Assembly (NCBI GenBank): GCA_046726375.1
Contig: JBKPAJ010000007.1
Span: 44,196-108,195, forward strand
Origin: DASPWV01 sp046726375
GTDB lineage: Bacteria > Acidobacteriota > Vicinamibacteria > Vicinamibacterales > UBA2999
Direction of reading: 5' to 3'
Length of the DNA stretch: 64,000 nt
In this document: positions 1 to 8,302 of the stretch, in pieces
Layout: the number at the start of each line of letters is the position of its first letter
How positions within the stretch are numbered: the stretch's first letter is position 1
Program-made: the position numbers and the translations under genes
The notes under the pieces: model-generated
The model's input: the letters and a program-made list of their open reading frames with translations, nothing else
Database searches by the model: none
What the model was told of the DNA's origin: nothing

Positions 1-2
1 TC

Positions 3-410
3 GTGCTCACTGCCGGCTCGGTTGTTGCGGCTGCCAATTCACCCGCCGCGCAGTTGGCCCCCGATGCGCCGAAACCGAATCCTGAGGCACGCAAACTGAA
101 GAACCCGGTCGCGGCTACCCCGGCGTCCGTCGCCGCCGGTCAACAACTGTACAGAAAGTACTGTCAGTTCTGCCACGGCGTGAGCGGCAAGGGCGATGGT
201 CCCGCCATCCCGAAAGGGGTGACGCCGTCGGATCTGAGCGACAAAGTTTGGGATCGCGGCGACAGCGACGGCGAGATCTTTCACGTGATTCAGGTCGGCG
301 CCGGCCCGAAGTTCCAGATGAAGGGCCTCAAAGGCAAAATCACCGAGCAGGACACCTGGAACATCGTCAACTACGTGCGCACGCTCGGCGCTCCCGCGAA
401 ATCGCACTGA
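3..410 (+). CDS. Mono-haem cytochrome c, probably partial at the 5' end
   Basis: Small class I-type c cytochrome of the periplasm or outer membrane-facing side. One haem-binding CQFCH motif lies at about residues 54-58, followed by a GKGDGPAIPKG stretch and a late Met-containing segment (FQMKG) that could supply the axial ligand, then the usual C-terminal helix (WNIVNYVRTLG). The reading frame opens at a GTG two bases into the window and the first residues look like the tail of a signal peptide, so the true start probably lies upstream. It is 7 nt from the pentahaem cytochrome gene and belongs to the same operon; by position and type it could be the ActE-like subunit of the complex encoded downstream, which is inference. 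Confidence 0.85.
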   Translation: MLTAGSVVAAANSPAAQLAPDAPKPNPEARKLKNPVAATPASVAAGQQLYRKYCQFCHGVSGKGDGPAIPKGVTPSDLSDKVWDRGDSDGEIFHVIQVGAGPKFQMKGLKGKITEQDTWNIVNYVRTLGAPAKSH

Positions 411-417
411 GCTGAGA

Positions 418-1038
418 ATGCTCGCCTCGCGCATCTGGCCGCTGGTGCTCGCCCTGGCAGCGATACAGGGCGCGCTCGCTTGCGGTCTGATCGATCGGAA
501 CCCGCCCCCGGCCGCGCCCTCGACACCGGGCGCCGCGCGGTGGGGCACGTCACCGGTGTTTTCGCGCGCACACGAGACCACGGCCGAGGCCGTGCGCCAT
601 CACTTCGGCATGCGGCCCGATCCGCAACAGCCATTTCCATTTCCACACAACGTGCACGCGGAGAAGCAGCTTGGATGTACGGAGTACTGTCATGAAGGCG
701 TAACGACTGGGCCGGTGGCCGGCATCCCAAGCGTCAAGGCGTGCATGATTTGTCACGCCGCGATCGCGAGTGATCGTCCGTTGATCAAATCGCTTGCCGA
801 CTTCGAGCAGCGCGGCATCGACATCGCCTGGCAGCGCGTCTACGGCTACACGGACGAAGCCCACGTCCGATTCAATCACGCGCCGCACATCCGCGCGAAA
901 GTCGAATGCTCGACCTGTCACGGCGACGTCGCGCGGCAAACGGTCGCGGAACGGCAAGTCGACATGACGATGTCGTTCTGTGTCAATTGCCACAAGTCGC
1001 GGCAAGCGTCAGCCGATTGTCTGGTCTGTCACTACTGA
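418..1038 (+). CDS. Pentahaem cytochrome c, ActA-like subunit
   Basis: Exported multihaem cytochrome of 206 aa. Five haem attachment sites are visible: an unusual CX3CH (CTEYCH, C87-H92) and four standard CXXCH motifs (CMICH 109, CSTCH 164, CVNCH 188, CLVCH 201, the last two residues from the C-terminus). Additional His residues (HHF 61, HNVH 77, NHAPH 153) are candidate distal ligands. The N-terminus is a hydrophobic signal ending in ALAC, which may be a lipobox. ActA of alternative complex III is a pentahaem cytochrome, and the gene sits directly before the MopB, ferredoxin, NrfD and DUF3341 genes, so it is taken as the ActA equivalent of a quinol:electron-acceptor oxidoreductase. The stop precedes the next ATG by 5 nt. 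Confidence 0.87.
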   Translation: MLASRIWPLVLALAAIQGALACGLIDRNPPPAAPSTPGAARWGTSPVFSRAHETTAEAVRHHFGMRPDPQQPFPFPHNVHAEKQLGCTEYCHEGVTTGPVAGIPSVKACMICHAAIASDRPLIKSLADFEQRGIDIAWQRVYGYTDEAHVRFNHAPHIRAKVECSTCHGDVARQTVAERQVDMTMSFCVNCHKSRQASADCLVCHY

Positions 1039-1043
1039 CATCC

Positions 1044-3158
1044 ATGGACCGCCGCAACTTCATCAAGCTCACTGCGATCACCGGCACCAGCGCCGCGCTG
1101 GCGCGCTGCGGCAGTCCCGAAAACCAGATCATCCGATTCATTCCCGACGACGATTTCGTGCCTGGCGTCGCCGTCTGGAAGCCGAGCATTTGCCCCCTTT
1201 GTCCGGCCGGATGCGGCGTGATCGTCCGCGTCATGGACGGCGATGTGGAAGTCGTCCGCAACGGACAAGCCGGTGTGATGCAGATGGCACTGGCGAAGAA
1301 GCTCGAAGGCAATCCCGACGATCCAATCAGTCAGGGCAAGCTGTGTGCGCGCGGACAAGCGGCGATTCAACTCACCTATCACCCGGATCGCATTTCGCAC
1401 CCGCTCAAGCGAACGGGTGCGCGCGGCAGCGGATCGTTTCAGGAGGTGAGTTGGGACGACGCGATCGCCGAGCTCGTTTCGCGTCTCGATGCACTCTCGG
1501 CAGGCGGTAAGCAGGCGGCACTCGCGTTTCTGATGCCGCCGCGAGCCAGCCGCCAGACCGAGCTTGTGGCCGAGTTCCTCGCGCGCTACGGCGCACCCGC
1601 GCCGATCACGTTCGAGATCTTCAGCGACGACGTGCTGCGGCGCGCCAATCGAGTCAGCTTCGGCCGCGAACAGCTGCCCACGTTCGATCTCGGCAATTCG
1701 CGCTACGTCGTGTCATTCGGGGCCGATTTCCTTGGCACCTGGAACTCGCCCGTGGCACACACCATCGCGTACGGGCTCATGCGGCAGGGCCGGCCGGGGA
1801 TGCGCGGGAAATTCGTGCAGTTCGAGCCGCGTCTCTCGCAAACCGGCGCGAACGCGGATGAGTGGGTGCCCGTAAAGCCTGGCACCGAAGGGGTCGTGGC
1901 CCTGGGCCTTGCTCACGCGCTGATCGCGTCGGGAGCGCGCAAAGGTGATGCATCGGCGTTTGCCAGCTACAGACCCGATCACGTGGAGCAGCGCACTGGA
2001 GTCCGCGCGGGTATGCTGACGCGAATCGCTCGCGAGATGGCCGAGCACGGACCGGCGGTCGCGATGATCGGGGGCGCGCCGCTCGCACATACCAACGGGT
2101 TGCCTCAGGCGCTCGCGGTCAACACGCTCAATGCAGTGCTGGGCAGCGTCGACCAACCGGGTGGAGTCCGTTTCACGCCGCAAGTGCCGATCGCGAACAA
2201 CGCGCGTCGGCCGTTCGCGGAGCTGCTTGCGAGCGATCGAACGCCCGAGCTGTTGCTCATCGACGAGGCGAACCCGGTCTATGCGGCGCCTGCGGCATGG
2301 CGCGTCGCGGAGGCGCTGCAGAAGATTCCCTTTATCGCCAGCTTCGGCAGCTTTCTCGACGAGACCAGTGCGCTGGCTGATCTCATCCTGCCGGATCACA
2401 CGTTTCTCGAATCGCACGTGGATCGTATTTCGGAATCGGGCTCGCTCACAGCGGTGGCTGCGACCGCACCACCCGTAATGCGACCGCTGCACCTCACGCG
2501 CGCGATGCCGGACGTGCTGGTGGAGGTATCGTCGCGCCTCTCTCGCGCAATCAGTCCGCCGCTGCAGCGATACGAGGAGAGATTGCAGCCAGGCGAAGCA
2601 GCGCCTGCGGCCTCACGAGCTCCCGCTCCTGCGGCAGCAGCCGGCGCGCCGCCGCTGCCGCCTGCCGAGGCGCAGTTCGACGGTGATCCTGGCGAGTATC
2701 CTTTTCACTGGCTGCCGTACCCGTCAGTCGGATTGCTCGATGGATCGGTTGCACATCTCCCGTGGCTGCAGGAGCTGCCGGATCCCATGACGTCGGCCAT
2801 GTGGAGCAGTTGGGTGGAAATCAATCCGCAGACGGCGGAGCGCCTGCGCATCGGCCAGGGCGACGTGGTTGAGATCGCATCGCCGCATGGAACGCTCCGC
2901 ACCGCCGCGCTCCTCTCACCGGGCGTGGCGCCCGACGTGCTGGCCATGCCGACGGGACAGGGACATCAGACCTTCACACGGTACGCGAGCGGGCACGGGG
3001 CGAATCCGATGACCATCGTCGCGCCGCTGGTCGAGAAGGAAACCGGCGCGCTCGCGTGGGCCGCGACGCGAGTGAAGATTTCAAGGGTCAGTGGACCGGA
3101 TGGAAAGCTCACGTTGTTTGCGGGCGCCACACGGGAACGCCCGTTCGAGGGTAGGTGA
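1044..3158 (+). CDS. Molybdopterin oxidoreductase-family protein, ActB1-like, Tat-exported
   Basis: 704-aa member of the MopB/DMSO reductase superfamily and the largest subunit of the operon's complex. The start is set at the ATG preceded by a 5-nt gap because it gives a twin-arginine leader (DRRNFIKL) at residue 2. A cysteine at residue 22 (LARCGS) could be lipidated but the box is poor. An N-terminal [4Fe-4S] motif is intact: C50-x2-C53-x3-C57 with C101 in GKLCARG. The region where the Mo-ligating Ser/Cys usually sits (about 165-190) has no obvious ligand, so molybdenum binding is uncertain. The C-terminal part (from about 600) is the cofactor-capping beta-barrel domain, preceded by a Pro/Ala-rich linker. 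In classical alternative complex III this subunit has lost both cofactor and cluster; here the cluster motif survives. Confidence 0.85.
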   Translation: MDRRNFIKLTAITGTSAALARCGSPENQIIRFIPDDDFVPGVAVWKPSICPLCPAGCGVIVRVMDGDVEVVRNGQAGVMQMALAKKLEGNPDDPISQGKLCARGQAAIQLTYHPDRISHPLKRTGARGSGSFQEVSWDDAIAELVSRLDALSAGGKQAALAFLMPPRASRQTELVAEFLARYGAPAPITFEIFSDDVLRRANRVSFGREQLPTFDLGNSRYVVSFGADFLGTWNSPVAHTIAYGLMRQGRPGMRGKFVQFEPRLSQTGANADEWVPVKPGTEGVVALGLAHALIASGARKGDASAFASYRPDHVEQRTGVRAGMLTRIAREMAEHGPAVAMIGGAPLAHTNGLPQALAVNTLNAVLGSVDQPGGVRFTPQVPIANNARRPFAELLASDRTPELLLIDEANPVYAAPAAWRVAEALQKIPFIASFGSFLDETSALADLILPDHTFLESHVDRISESGSLTAVAATAPPVMRPLHLTRAMPDVLVEVSSRLSRAISPPLQRYEERLQPGEAAPAASRAPAPAAAAGAPPLPPAEAQFDGDPGEYPFHWLPYPSVGLLDGSVAHLPWLQELPDPMTSAMWSSWVEINPQTAERLRIGQGDVVEIASPHGTLRTAALLSPGVAPDVLAMPTGQGHQTFTRYASGHGANPMTIVAPLVEKETGALAWAATRVKISRVSGPDGKLTLFAGATRERPFEGR

Positions 3159-3865
3159 TGCCACATCGCTGGGGAATGGTCGTCGATCTGGATCGCTGCA
3201 CGGGATGCGGGGCGTGTGTGACCGCGTGTCACGCCGAAAACAACATTCCAACAGTCGGCCCCGATCAAGCGGCGCGCGGCCGCGCCATGCATTGGCTGCG
3301 CATCGAGCGCTATTGGGAAGGCGAGTTCCCCGACGCGCGCGTGAAGTTCCGTCCCGTGTTGTGTCAGCAGTGTGATGCCGCGCCGTGCGAGCCCGTGTGT
3401 CCCACCTACGCGAGTCATCACAACGAAGATGGCCTCAACGCGCAGGTCTACAACCGCTGCATCGGTACTCGCTACTGCGGCAACGCGTGCCCGTACAGCG
3501 TGCGCTTCTTCAATTTCTTCAATCCCACCTGGGACAAGCCGCTGCAGCTGCAGCTCAATCCCGATGTCTCGGTGCGCGAAGTCGGGGTCATGGAGAAATG
3601 CACCTTCTGTATTCAGCGCATCAGCGCCGCCAAGACACAGGCGAAAGCGGAGAACCGGGCAATCAAAGACGGCGAGCTGCAGACTGCATGCGCGCAAGCG
3701 TGCCCGGCGTCCGCGATTGTGTTCGGCGATCTGAACGATCCGGACAGCCGCGTGTCGCGGCTGTCGCACTCGTCACGCGGCTCGCGCCTGCTCGAGGATC
3801 TAGGCGCTAAACCCAAGATCACCTATCTGCAGCGGCAGTCCTGGGATGAATCGTCCAGTCGATAA
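3158..3865 (+). CDS. Four-cluster ferredoxin subunit, ActB2/NrfC-like
   Basis: Electron-transfer subunit of about 235 aa with four cysteine groups: CTGCGACVTAC near the N-terminus, CQQCDAAPCEPVC, the family-typical RCIGTRYCGNACPY, and CTFC paired with a late CAQAC. The RCxGTRYC..CPY signature is characteristic of the ferredoxin part of alternative complex III and related complexes. It would pass electrons between the NrfD quinol subunit and the MopB/cytochrome subunits. The ATG overlaps the previous stop by one base (TGATG), and its own 3' end overlaps the NrfD gene by 20 nt, showing tight translational coupling. A GTG codon 3 nt upstream is an alternative start. No signal peptide is visible, so it presumably travels with the Tat-exported partner. 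Confidence 0.9.
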   Translation: MPHRWGMVVDLDRCTGCGACVTACHAENNIPTVGPDQAARGRAMHWLRIERYWEGEFPDARVKFRPVLCQQCDAAPCEPVCPTYASHHNEDGLNAQVYNRCIGTRYCGNACPYSVRFFNFFNPTWDKPLQLQLNPDVSVREVGVMEKCTFCIQRISAAKTQAKAENRAIKDGELQTACAQACPASAIVFGDLNDPDSRVSRLSHSSRGSRLLEDLGAKPKITYLQRQSWDESSSR

Positions 3866-5204
3866 GCGCACGGTCGACGATCTGCTGCGGCCGCTGTTCC
3901 ACACCTCGGCACGCTTCTATGTGCTTGTCGGCGTGCTCGCGACAGTGCTGATCGCCGCGGCGGGCGCGTGGGGGTATCAGCTGAGTCGCGGATTCGGCGT
4001 CACGGGGATTCGCTGGCCGGTGTTTTGGGGGTTTTATCTCACCAACTTCGTGTTCTGGATCGGCATCAGTCACGCCGGCACGCTGATCTCTGCCATTCTG
4101 CGCCTTGTCAACGCGAGATGGCGACGCCCGGTCACACGGTGCGCAGAGGTGATCACAGTGTTCGCGCTCATGATCGGCGCGATGTTTCCGATCATTCACC
4201 TCGGGCGCCCGTGGCTGGCGTTCTGGCTGATTCCGTATCCAAGCGAGCGCGCGATCTGGCCCAATTTCCGATCGCCGCTGGTGTGGGACTTCTTCGCGAT
4301 CAACACCTATTTGATCGGCAGCGTGCTGTTCCTCGTGCTGCCGATGATTCCCGACTTGGCCTTGGTGCGAGATCGAGCGACGGGCTGGCGGCGGCGCATC
4401 TACGGCACGCTCGCGCTCGGATGGCAGGGCACGACCAAGCAATGGCATCGGCTCGAGTCGGCGATGCAGATCATGGCGATTGCCATCCTGCCCGTTGCCG
4501 TGTCGGTTCACACCATCGTCTCGTTCGACTTCTCGATGGCGGTTGTGCCGATGTGGCACTCGACCATCTTCGGTCCGTACTTTGTGACAGGCGCGATTTT
4601 CAGCGGTATCGCGGCCCTGATCGTCGCGATGGCGCTTGTGCGCCGCTTTCTCCATCTCGAGGCGTATCTCGAGCCGGTGCACTTCGAGAACCTCGGTAAG
4701 CTGATGCTCATGATGAGCCTCTTGTGGACGTACTTCGTCTTCAACGAGCGGCTCACTGTGTGGTACGGCAACGAACCGTCGGAGATGGCGGTGTTCTGGG
4801 CCACGCAGCGGGGGCGTTTCGCACCGCTCTACTGGACGATGGTCGTCTGTAACTTTGTGATTCCGTTTGTGATCCTGTCGCTCCGGAAGCTGCGCACGAT
4901 CACCGGCTGCGTCATTGCGTCGGCCGGCGTGCTCATCGGCATGTGGCTCGAGCGCTTTTTGATCATCGTGCCATCGCTGTCGCACAAGTCGCTGCCTTAC
5001 AGCTGGGGAACCTACTCCCCGCAGCCCGTAGAGATCATCATCACGTGCGCAACGTTTGCCGCGATGGGCCTGCTCTATACGCTGTTCTCCAAGTTCGTGC
5101 CGATCATCTCAATCTGGGAGTTGAAGGTCGGCGCGCATCCGCGGCCGGCGCTGACGGCCGAGGAGGATAAAGAGGGGCAGAGATTGTGGAGGGTCCAGCC
5201 GTGA
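3846..5204 (+). CDS. NrfD/PsrC-family quinol-binding membrane subunit, ActC-like
   Basis: Polytopic inner-membrane protein of 452 aa with about ten hydrophobic segments, of the NrfD/PsrC family (ActC of alternative complex III). The family-typical helix FWIGISHAGTLISAI sits near residue 75, followed by the segment with MIGAMFPIIHLGRP. It supplies the menaquinol site and anchors the peripheral cytochrome, ferredoxin and MopB subunits. The gene overlaps the ferredoxin gene by 20 nt and the DUF3341 gene by a GTGA overlap. A second NrfD-like subunit (ActF), present in full alternative complex III operons, is not found in this window. Confidence 0.92.
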   Translation: MNRPVDKRTVDDLLRPLFHTSARFYVLVGVLATVLIAAAGAWGYQLSRGFGVTGIRWPVFWGFYLTNFVFWIGISHAGTLISAILRLVNARWRRPVTRCAEVITVFALMIGAMFPIIHLGRPWLAFWLIPYPSERAIWPNFRSPLVWDFFAINTYLIGSVLFLVLPMIPDLALVRDRATGWRRRIYGTLALGWQGTTKQWHRLESAMQIMAIAILPVAVSVHTIVSFDFSMAVVPMWHSTIFGPYFVTGAIFSGIAALIVAMALVRRFLHLEAYLEPVHFENLGKLMLMMSLLWTYFVFNERLTVWYGNEPSEMAVFWATQRGRFAPLYWTMVVCNFVIPFVILSLRKLRTITGCVIASAGVLIGMWLERFLIIVPSLSHKSLPYSWGTYSPQPVEIIITCATFAAMGLLYTLFSKFVPIISIWELKVGAHPRPALTAEEDKEGQRLWRVQP

Positions 5205-5725
5205 ACCGGCATCCGTCCGTGATCTACGGGCTGTATCCAACTCCAGATTCGGCCCAGCATGCGTGTGACCGGCTCCGTGCCGCCGGCATTGCCGACGAAC
5301 TGATCACCGTGATTTCGTCGGAGCCGTTCGAGGAATACGATTTCAGCGATCGGCACAAAGCGACGTGGCTCTACTGGATCGCCGGCCTCGGCGGATTGAT
5401 CGGACTCACGCTCGGCTTCGGCATCACGTATGGCACGTCGCGCGCGTGGCCGATCGAAACCGGCGGCATGCCGATCGTGGCACTGTGGCCGAATACGATC
5501 ATCATGTTCGAATGCACGATGCTCGCCGCGATCCTTGCCACGGTGATCACGTTGTTCCTCACGGCAAAGCTCCCGTCGCGCGAGCCGAGGCTCTACGATC
5601 CGGAAGTATCGTACGGTGCGGTGCTGGTCGGCATCGAGGATCCGCCGCTGGATCTGCTCCGCACCATCGAGCAAACGCTTCGCGCGACTGGCGGGCACGT
5701 GAAGACGGATTTGCTCACGGCGTAA
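5201..5725 (+). CDS. DUF3341 membrane protein, ActD-like subunit
   Basis: 174-aa protein with a cytoplasmic N-terminal alpha/beta part (IYGLYPTPDSAQHACDRL) and two transmembrane helices at about residues 55-75 and 95-120. This is the DUF3341/ActD type found in alternative complex III operons. The GTG at 5201 is chosen because it overlaps the ActC stop (GTGA) and has a GGAGGG ribosome-binding site at 5188-5193; an in-frame GTG at 5186 is less well placed. It completes the set of membrane-complex genes here. No cytochrome oxidase genes follow. Confidence 0.88.
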   Translation: MNRHPSVIYGLYPTPDSAQHACDRLRAAGIADELITVISSEPFEEYDFSDRHKATWLYWIAGLGGLIGLTLGFGITYGTSRAWPIETGGMPIVALWPNTIIMFECTMLAAILATVITLFLTAKLPSREPRLYDPEVSYGAVLVGIEDPPLDLLRTIEQTLRATGGHVKTDLLTA

Positions 5726-6246
5726 TGGCTTCGCCGCTCGCCAACGTCGGCTGGGACCGCATCACGCGGGTGCGTCTACGTATGCTCTCCTCTTCCGAGG
5801 TCCGGCGGGCGTTCGAGGACCTCGATTCCGACCTGCGCGCTCGCTGCCTGGCGTTGCTCTGCGAGCCAGGTCTTTCTCACCTGCGCCGCTACTTCGCCGA
5901 TGCTGCCAACACGACGTATCTGGATTCCGTCGTTGGTCTGCGGCACGTCGTCGACGTCGAGCTTGCGGTCCGCGCGCTTGCGGCTATTCGCTCAGCTGGC
6001 GGCATTCCGTCATCGTCCGTACTCGATTCCTTGCTGGCGGATTACCAGGAGCCGATGGCCGCGCATCAAGATGACGACTCTCGGATTACGGATTCTCGCG
6101 CCGAGTACGCGTACCTTTCGATCTACAACCTCGTGCGGAGTTCTAGAAACCCGACGACGTGGAACTTGCATGGCTTGTCGTACGCCAGGCACTCTCGGTG
6201 GTGGGTCCGGAGGAGCCGGCGGCGAGAGATGTCGATAAACTTCTGA
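5725..6246 (+). CDS. Hypothetical protein coupled to the respiratory operon
   Basis: Unrecognised 173-aa protein. Its ATG overlaps the preceding stop (TAATG at 5723-5727), which suggests translational coupling. It has no signal peptide or membrane segment; the first 120 residues are predicted helical with several LR and VRAL runs, and the last 30 residues are rich in Arg and Trp. The composition is less typical than that of its neighbours and no motif is visible, so it could be a lineage-specific gene or a degraded one. No function is assigned. Confidence 0.5.
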   Translation: MASPLANVGWDRITRVRLRMLSSSEVRRAFEDLDSDLRARCLALLCEPGLSHLRRYFADAANTTYLDSVVGLRHVVDVELAVRALAAIRSAGGIPSSSVLDSLLADYQEPMAAHQDDDSRITDSRAEYAYLSIYNLVRSSRNPTTWNLHGLSYARHSRWWVRRSRRREMSINF

Positions 6247-6301
6247 ATCAGTGGATGGCCAGGTGGACGACAGCTTAGCTTAAGCGGGAGAGGGCGCGCT
6301 G

Positions 6302-6643
6302 GTGTACGAACATCGCACGCATCGCCTCCTGTCGTGGCCGGCTTTCCTGCGCCGCGCTGGCAACCATGCCCTTATCGCGTTCCTCGTCCTGTTTGCCGGC
6401 GTTGGCATCGGTACGGCAGGCTATAAAGTGTTCGCCGGTTTGACCTGGGTCGATGCGTTTCTCAACGCGTCGATGATCTCGAGTGGTATGGGTCCGGTCG
6501 ATCGGCTCATCACCACGCCCGCGAAGGTGTTTGCCGCGCTCTATGCTTTGTTCAGCGGACTCGTCTTCATTGGCGTGGTCGGTGTCGCGCTTGCACCGTG
6601 GGTGCATCGCCTGTTCCACCGGATCCATTTGGATGAGGAGTGA
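6302..6643 (+). CDS. Small two-TM ion-channel-like membrane protein
   Basis: 113-aa membrane protein with two hydrophobic helices at about residues 22-42 and 80-100, separated by an amphipathic loop containing SSGMGPVDRL. Two-helix plus re-entrant-loop architecture and length match small proteins often labelled 'two-pore-domain K+ channel family', but the selectivity filter TVGYGD is replaced by SGMGPVD, so potassium selectivity is not expected. The start is a GTG at 6302. The stop overlaps the start region of the next gene by a few bases, suggesting co-transcription. Confidence 0.7.
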   Translation: MYEHRTHRLLSWPAFLRRAGNHALIAFLVLFAGVGIGTAGYKVFAGLTWVDAFLNASMISSGMGPVDRLITTPAKVFAALYALFSGLVFIGVVGVALAPWVHRLFHRIHLDEE

Positions 6644-6645
6644 AC

Positions 6646-7110
6646 ATGGAACATCAGCAAGTAGTGTCGTTGTACGAGCGCCTCCTTGACGCGTGGAACC
6701 AGCGCAATGCGAATCAATTCGCCGCGGCGTTTGCCGACGACGGCACCGCGGTCGGATTTGACGGCTCGCAGATGAGCAGTCGGGTCGAAATCGAGTCTTC
6801 GCTGCGCGCTATCTTCGGTGATCACCAGACCGCCACTTATGTCGCGAAGATACGCGAAGTGCGTGAGCTGGCGCCCGGCGTCGCCCTCCTCCGATCGGTC
6901 GTCGGCATGGTGCCGCCCGGCACCGCGGAGATCAATCCGGGCACGAACGCAATTCAGAGCGTTGTGGCGATTAACTGCGGCAACGAGGTGAAGATTGCGT
7001 TGCTTCAGAACACGCCGGCGGCCTTTCACGGCCGTCCGGAATTGGCGGAACAGCTGACGAAGGAACTTACCGAGGTTTTAGCTAAACGCCGAACCGTGGT
7101 AGCGGGCTGA
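6646..7110 (+). CDS. SnoaL/SgcJ-like NTF2-fold protein
   Basis: 154-aa cytoplasmic protein of the NTF2-like superfamily (SgcJ/EcaC-type): an N-terminal helical pair with LLDAWNQRNANQFAAAFADDG, then the beta-sheet with LLRSVVGMVPPG and a C-terminal helix. Members include small isomerases, hydrolases and proteins of unknown function, so no reaction is assigned. The ATG at 6646 lies 5 nt after GAGGAG and is preferred over a GTG two codons earlier that overlaps the previous gene. Confidence 0.75.
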   Translation: MEHQQVVSLYERLLDAWNQRNANQFAAAFADDGTAVGFDGSQMSSRVEIESSLRAIFGDHQTATYVAKIREVRELAPGVALLRSVVGMVPPGTAEINPGTNAIQSVVAINCGNEVKIALLQNTPAAFHGRPELAEQLTKELTEVLAKRRTVVAG

Positions 7111-7147
7111 CTGCTCCGCCGCCGTCTCGCGCGATTGACATGCAGAC

Positions 7148-7546
7148 ATGACAAACAAACCTGAAGCCGCTATCGTCCTTGCGAAGCGCGTCTTTCTGAT
7201 CGCCGCCATCTACGGTTTTATTGTTCTGATTCCGCAATACTTTCTGGAGGCCAGGACGGGCCGCGACTTTCCGCCGGCGATCACGCACCCGGAATACTTC
7301 TATGGCTTTATTGGCGTGGCAGTGGCATGGCAGATCGCGTTCCTGGTCATTTCGCGGGATCCTGCTCGATATCGCGCGCTGATGATTCCATCGATCATCG
7401 AGAAAGCAGGCTTTGGACTGCCCGCGGTGGCTCTGTTCCTGCTCGGACGGCTGCACGCGCAGATGCTCGTGGCAGCCCTGCTCGACGTGAGCCTCGGCGT
7501 CCTCTTCGTTGTCGCGTATGTGCGTACGGCGCCGAGGACCGTGTGA
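7148..7546 (+). CDS. Four-TM hypothetical membrane protein
   Basis: 132-aa integral membrane protein with four hydrophobic stretches (about residues 12-30, 48-67, 80-97, 104-125). The loop between helices 1 and 2 carries ARTGRDFPPAITHPEYFYG. The family is common as an unnamed small membrane protein; no function is suggested. Its last codons overlap the start of the downstream acetyltransferase by GTGA, so the two are probably translated together. Confidence 0.7.
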   Translation: MTNKPEAAIVLAKRVFLIAAIYGFIVLIPQYFLEARTGRDFPPAITHPEYFYGFIGVAVAWQIAFLVISRDPARYRALMIPSIIEKAGFGLPAVALFLLGRLHAQMLVAALLDVSLGVLFVVAYVRTAPRTV

Positions 7547-8070
7547 GCGCGTTCAAAATCGAGCGATTGTCGCCGCCGGTGAACGATTCCGACGTCCGGG
7601 CGCTCGCGCAGCTACTGGTCGACGCGGTGCAATCGGGTGCCGCCGTGAGTTTCGTGACGCCGCTCACGCTTGCAGAGGCCGAAGCGTGGTGGCGCAAGAT
7701 CATTGCGAGCGCTGCCTCCCGCGCGATCTTCGCCGTCGCGCGCGGCGAGGCCGGCCGGATTATCGGCACCGTGCAACTGCACCCGGCATGGGCACCCAAC
7801 CAGCCGCATCGCGCGGACGTCGTCAAGTTGCTCGTCGATCAGCGCAATCGTCGCAGCGGCCTCGGTAGCCAGTTGATGCAGACCATCGAGGATGAGGCAC
7901 GAGGCGCCGGCTTCAGGCTTCTGACACTCGACGCCAAGGCCGGGTCCGCGGCGGATCGTCTGTATCGACGCCTCGGCTGGATCGCGCTCGGCACGATTCC
8001 GCGTTATGCCGTCGACGCCGACGGCGTCACACCGCATGCTGCCGTGATGTTTTATAAGGAACTGGCTTGA
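7543..8070 (+). CDS. GNAT-family N-acetyltransferase
   Basis: 175-aa GCN5-related acetyltransferase. The acetyl-CoA pyrophosphate-binding motif is present as RNRRSGLGSQL, preceded by the beta4 strand DVVKLLVDQ and followed by LYRRLGWIALG near the C-terminus. The substrate is unknown; the acceptor-side N-terminal half (WWRKIIAS) resembles single-domain GNATs acting on small amines. Start GTG at 7543 overlaps the upstream stop. Downstream is a convergent dehydrogenase gene separated by a word-repeat block. Confidence 0.88.
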   Translation: MSAFKIERLSPPVNDSDVRALAQLLVDAVQSGAAVSFVTPLTLAEAEAWWRKIIASAASRAIFAVARGEAGRIIGTVQLHPAWAPNQPHRADVVKLLVDQRNRRSGLGSQLMQTIEDEARGAGFRLLTLDAKAGSAADRLYRRLGWIALGTIPRYAVDADGVTPHAAVMFYKELA

Positions 8071-8080
8071 TTAAGCGGGT

Positions 8081-8293
8081 GTGATGTAGCGATGTGGTGA
8101 CCTGGCGATGTGGCGATGTGAGGCATTGTAGGTGCCGATGTTGCGGTGTGTCTGTCGATGTGGCGATGGGTCGCGCTACATCTCCACATCTCCACATCAC
8201 CACATCACATCATTACATCGCCAGACACATCGCTACATCTTTCCATCAGCACATGACATCGCCACATCACCACGTCGCGACATCGCCACATCG
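8081..8293 (+). repeat. Inverted word-repeat block, GATGTGGC type
   Basis: Low-complexity block between two convergent genes. Positions 8081-8170 repeat degenerate forms of GATGTGGC on the plus strand; 8174-8293 repeat the complementary ACATCGCC/ACATCACC words. Read as RNA, the halves can fold into a long imperfect hairpin. No ORF is credible inside it. The same word recurs at 31228-31460. Confidence 0.85.
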
Positions 8294-8302
8294 AAGTGGT
8301 CT

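Noticed and set aside
3819..4985. 388-codon open frame on the minus strand
   Set aside because: Antisense to the NrfD/ActC gene, with a His/Arg/Glu-rich composition typical of antisense frames of membrane genes.
8081..8293. CRISPR array
   Set aside because: Words are 7-8 bp, degenerate and without unique spacers, and they switch to the reverse complement halfway.
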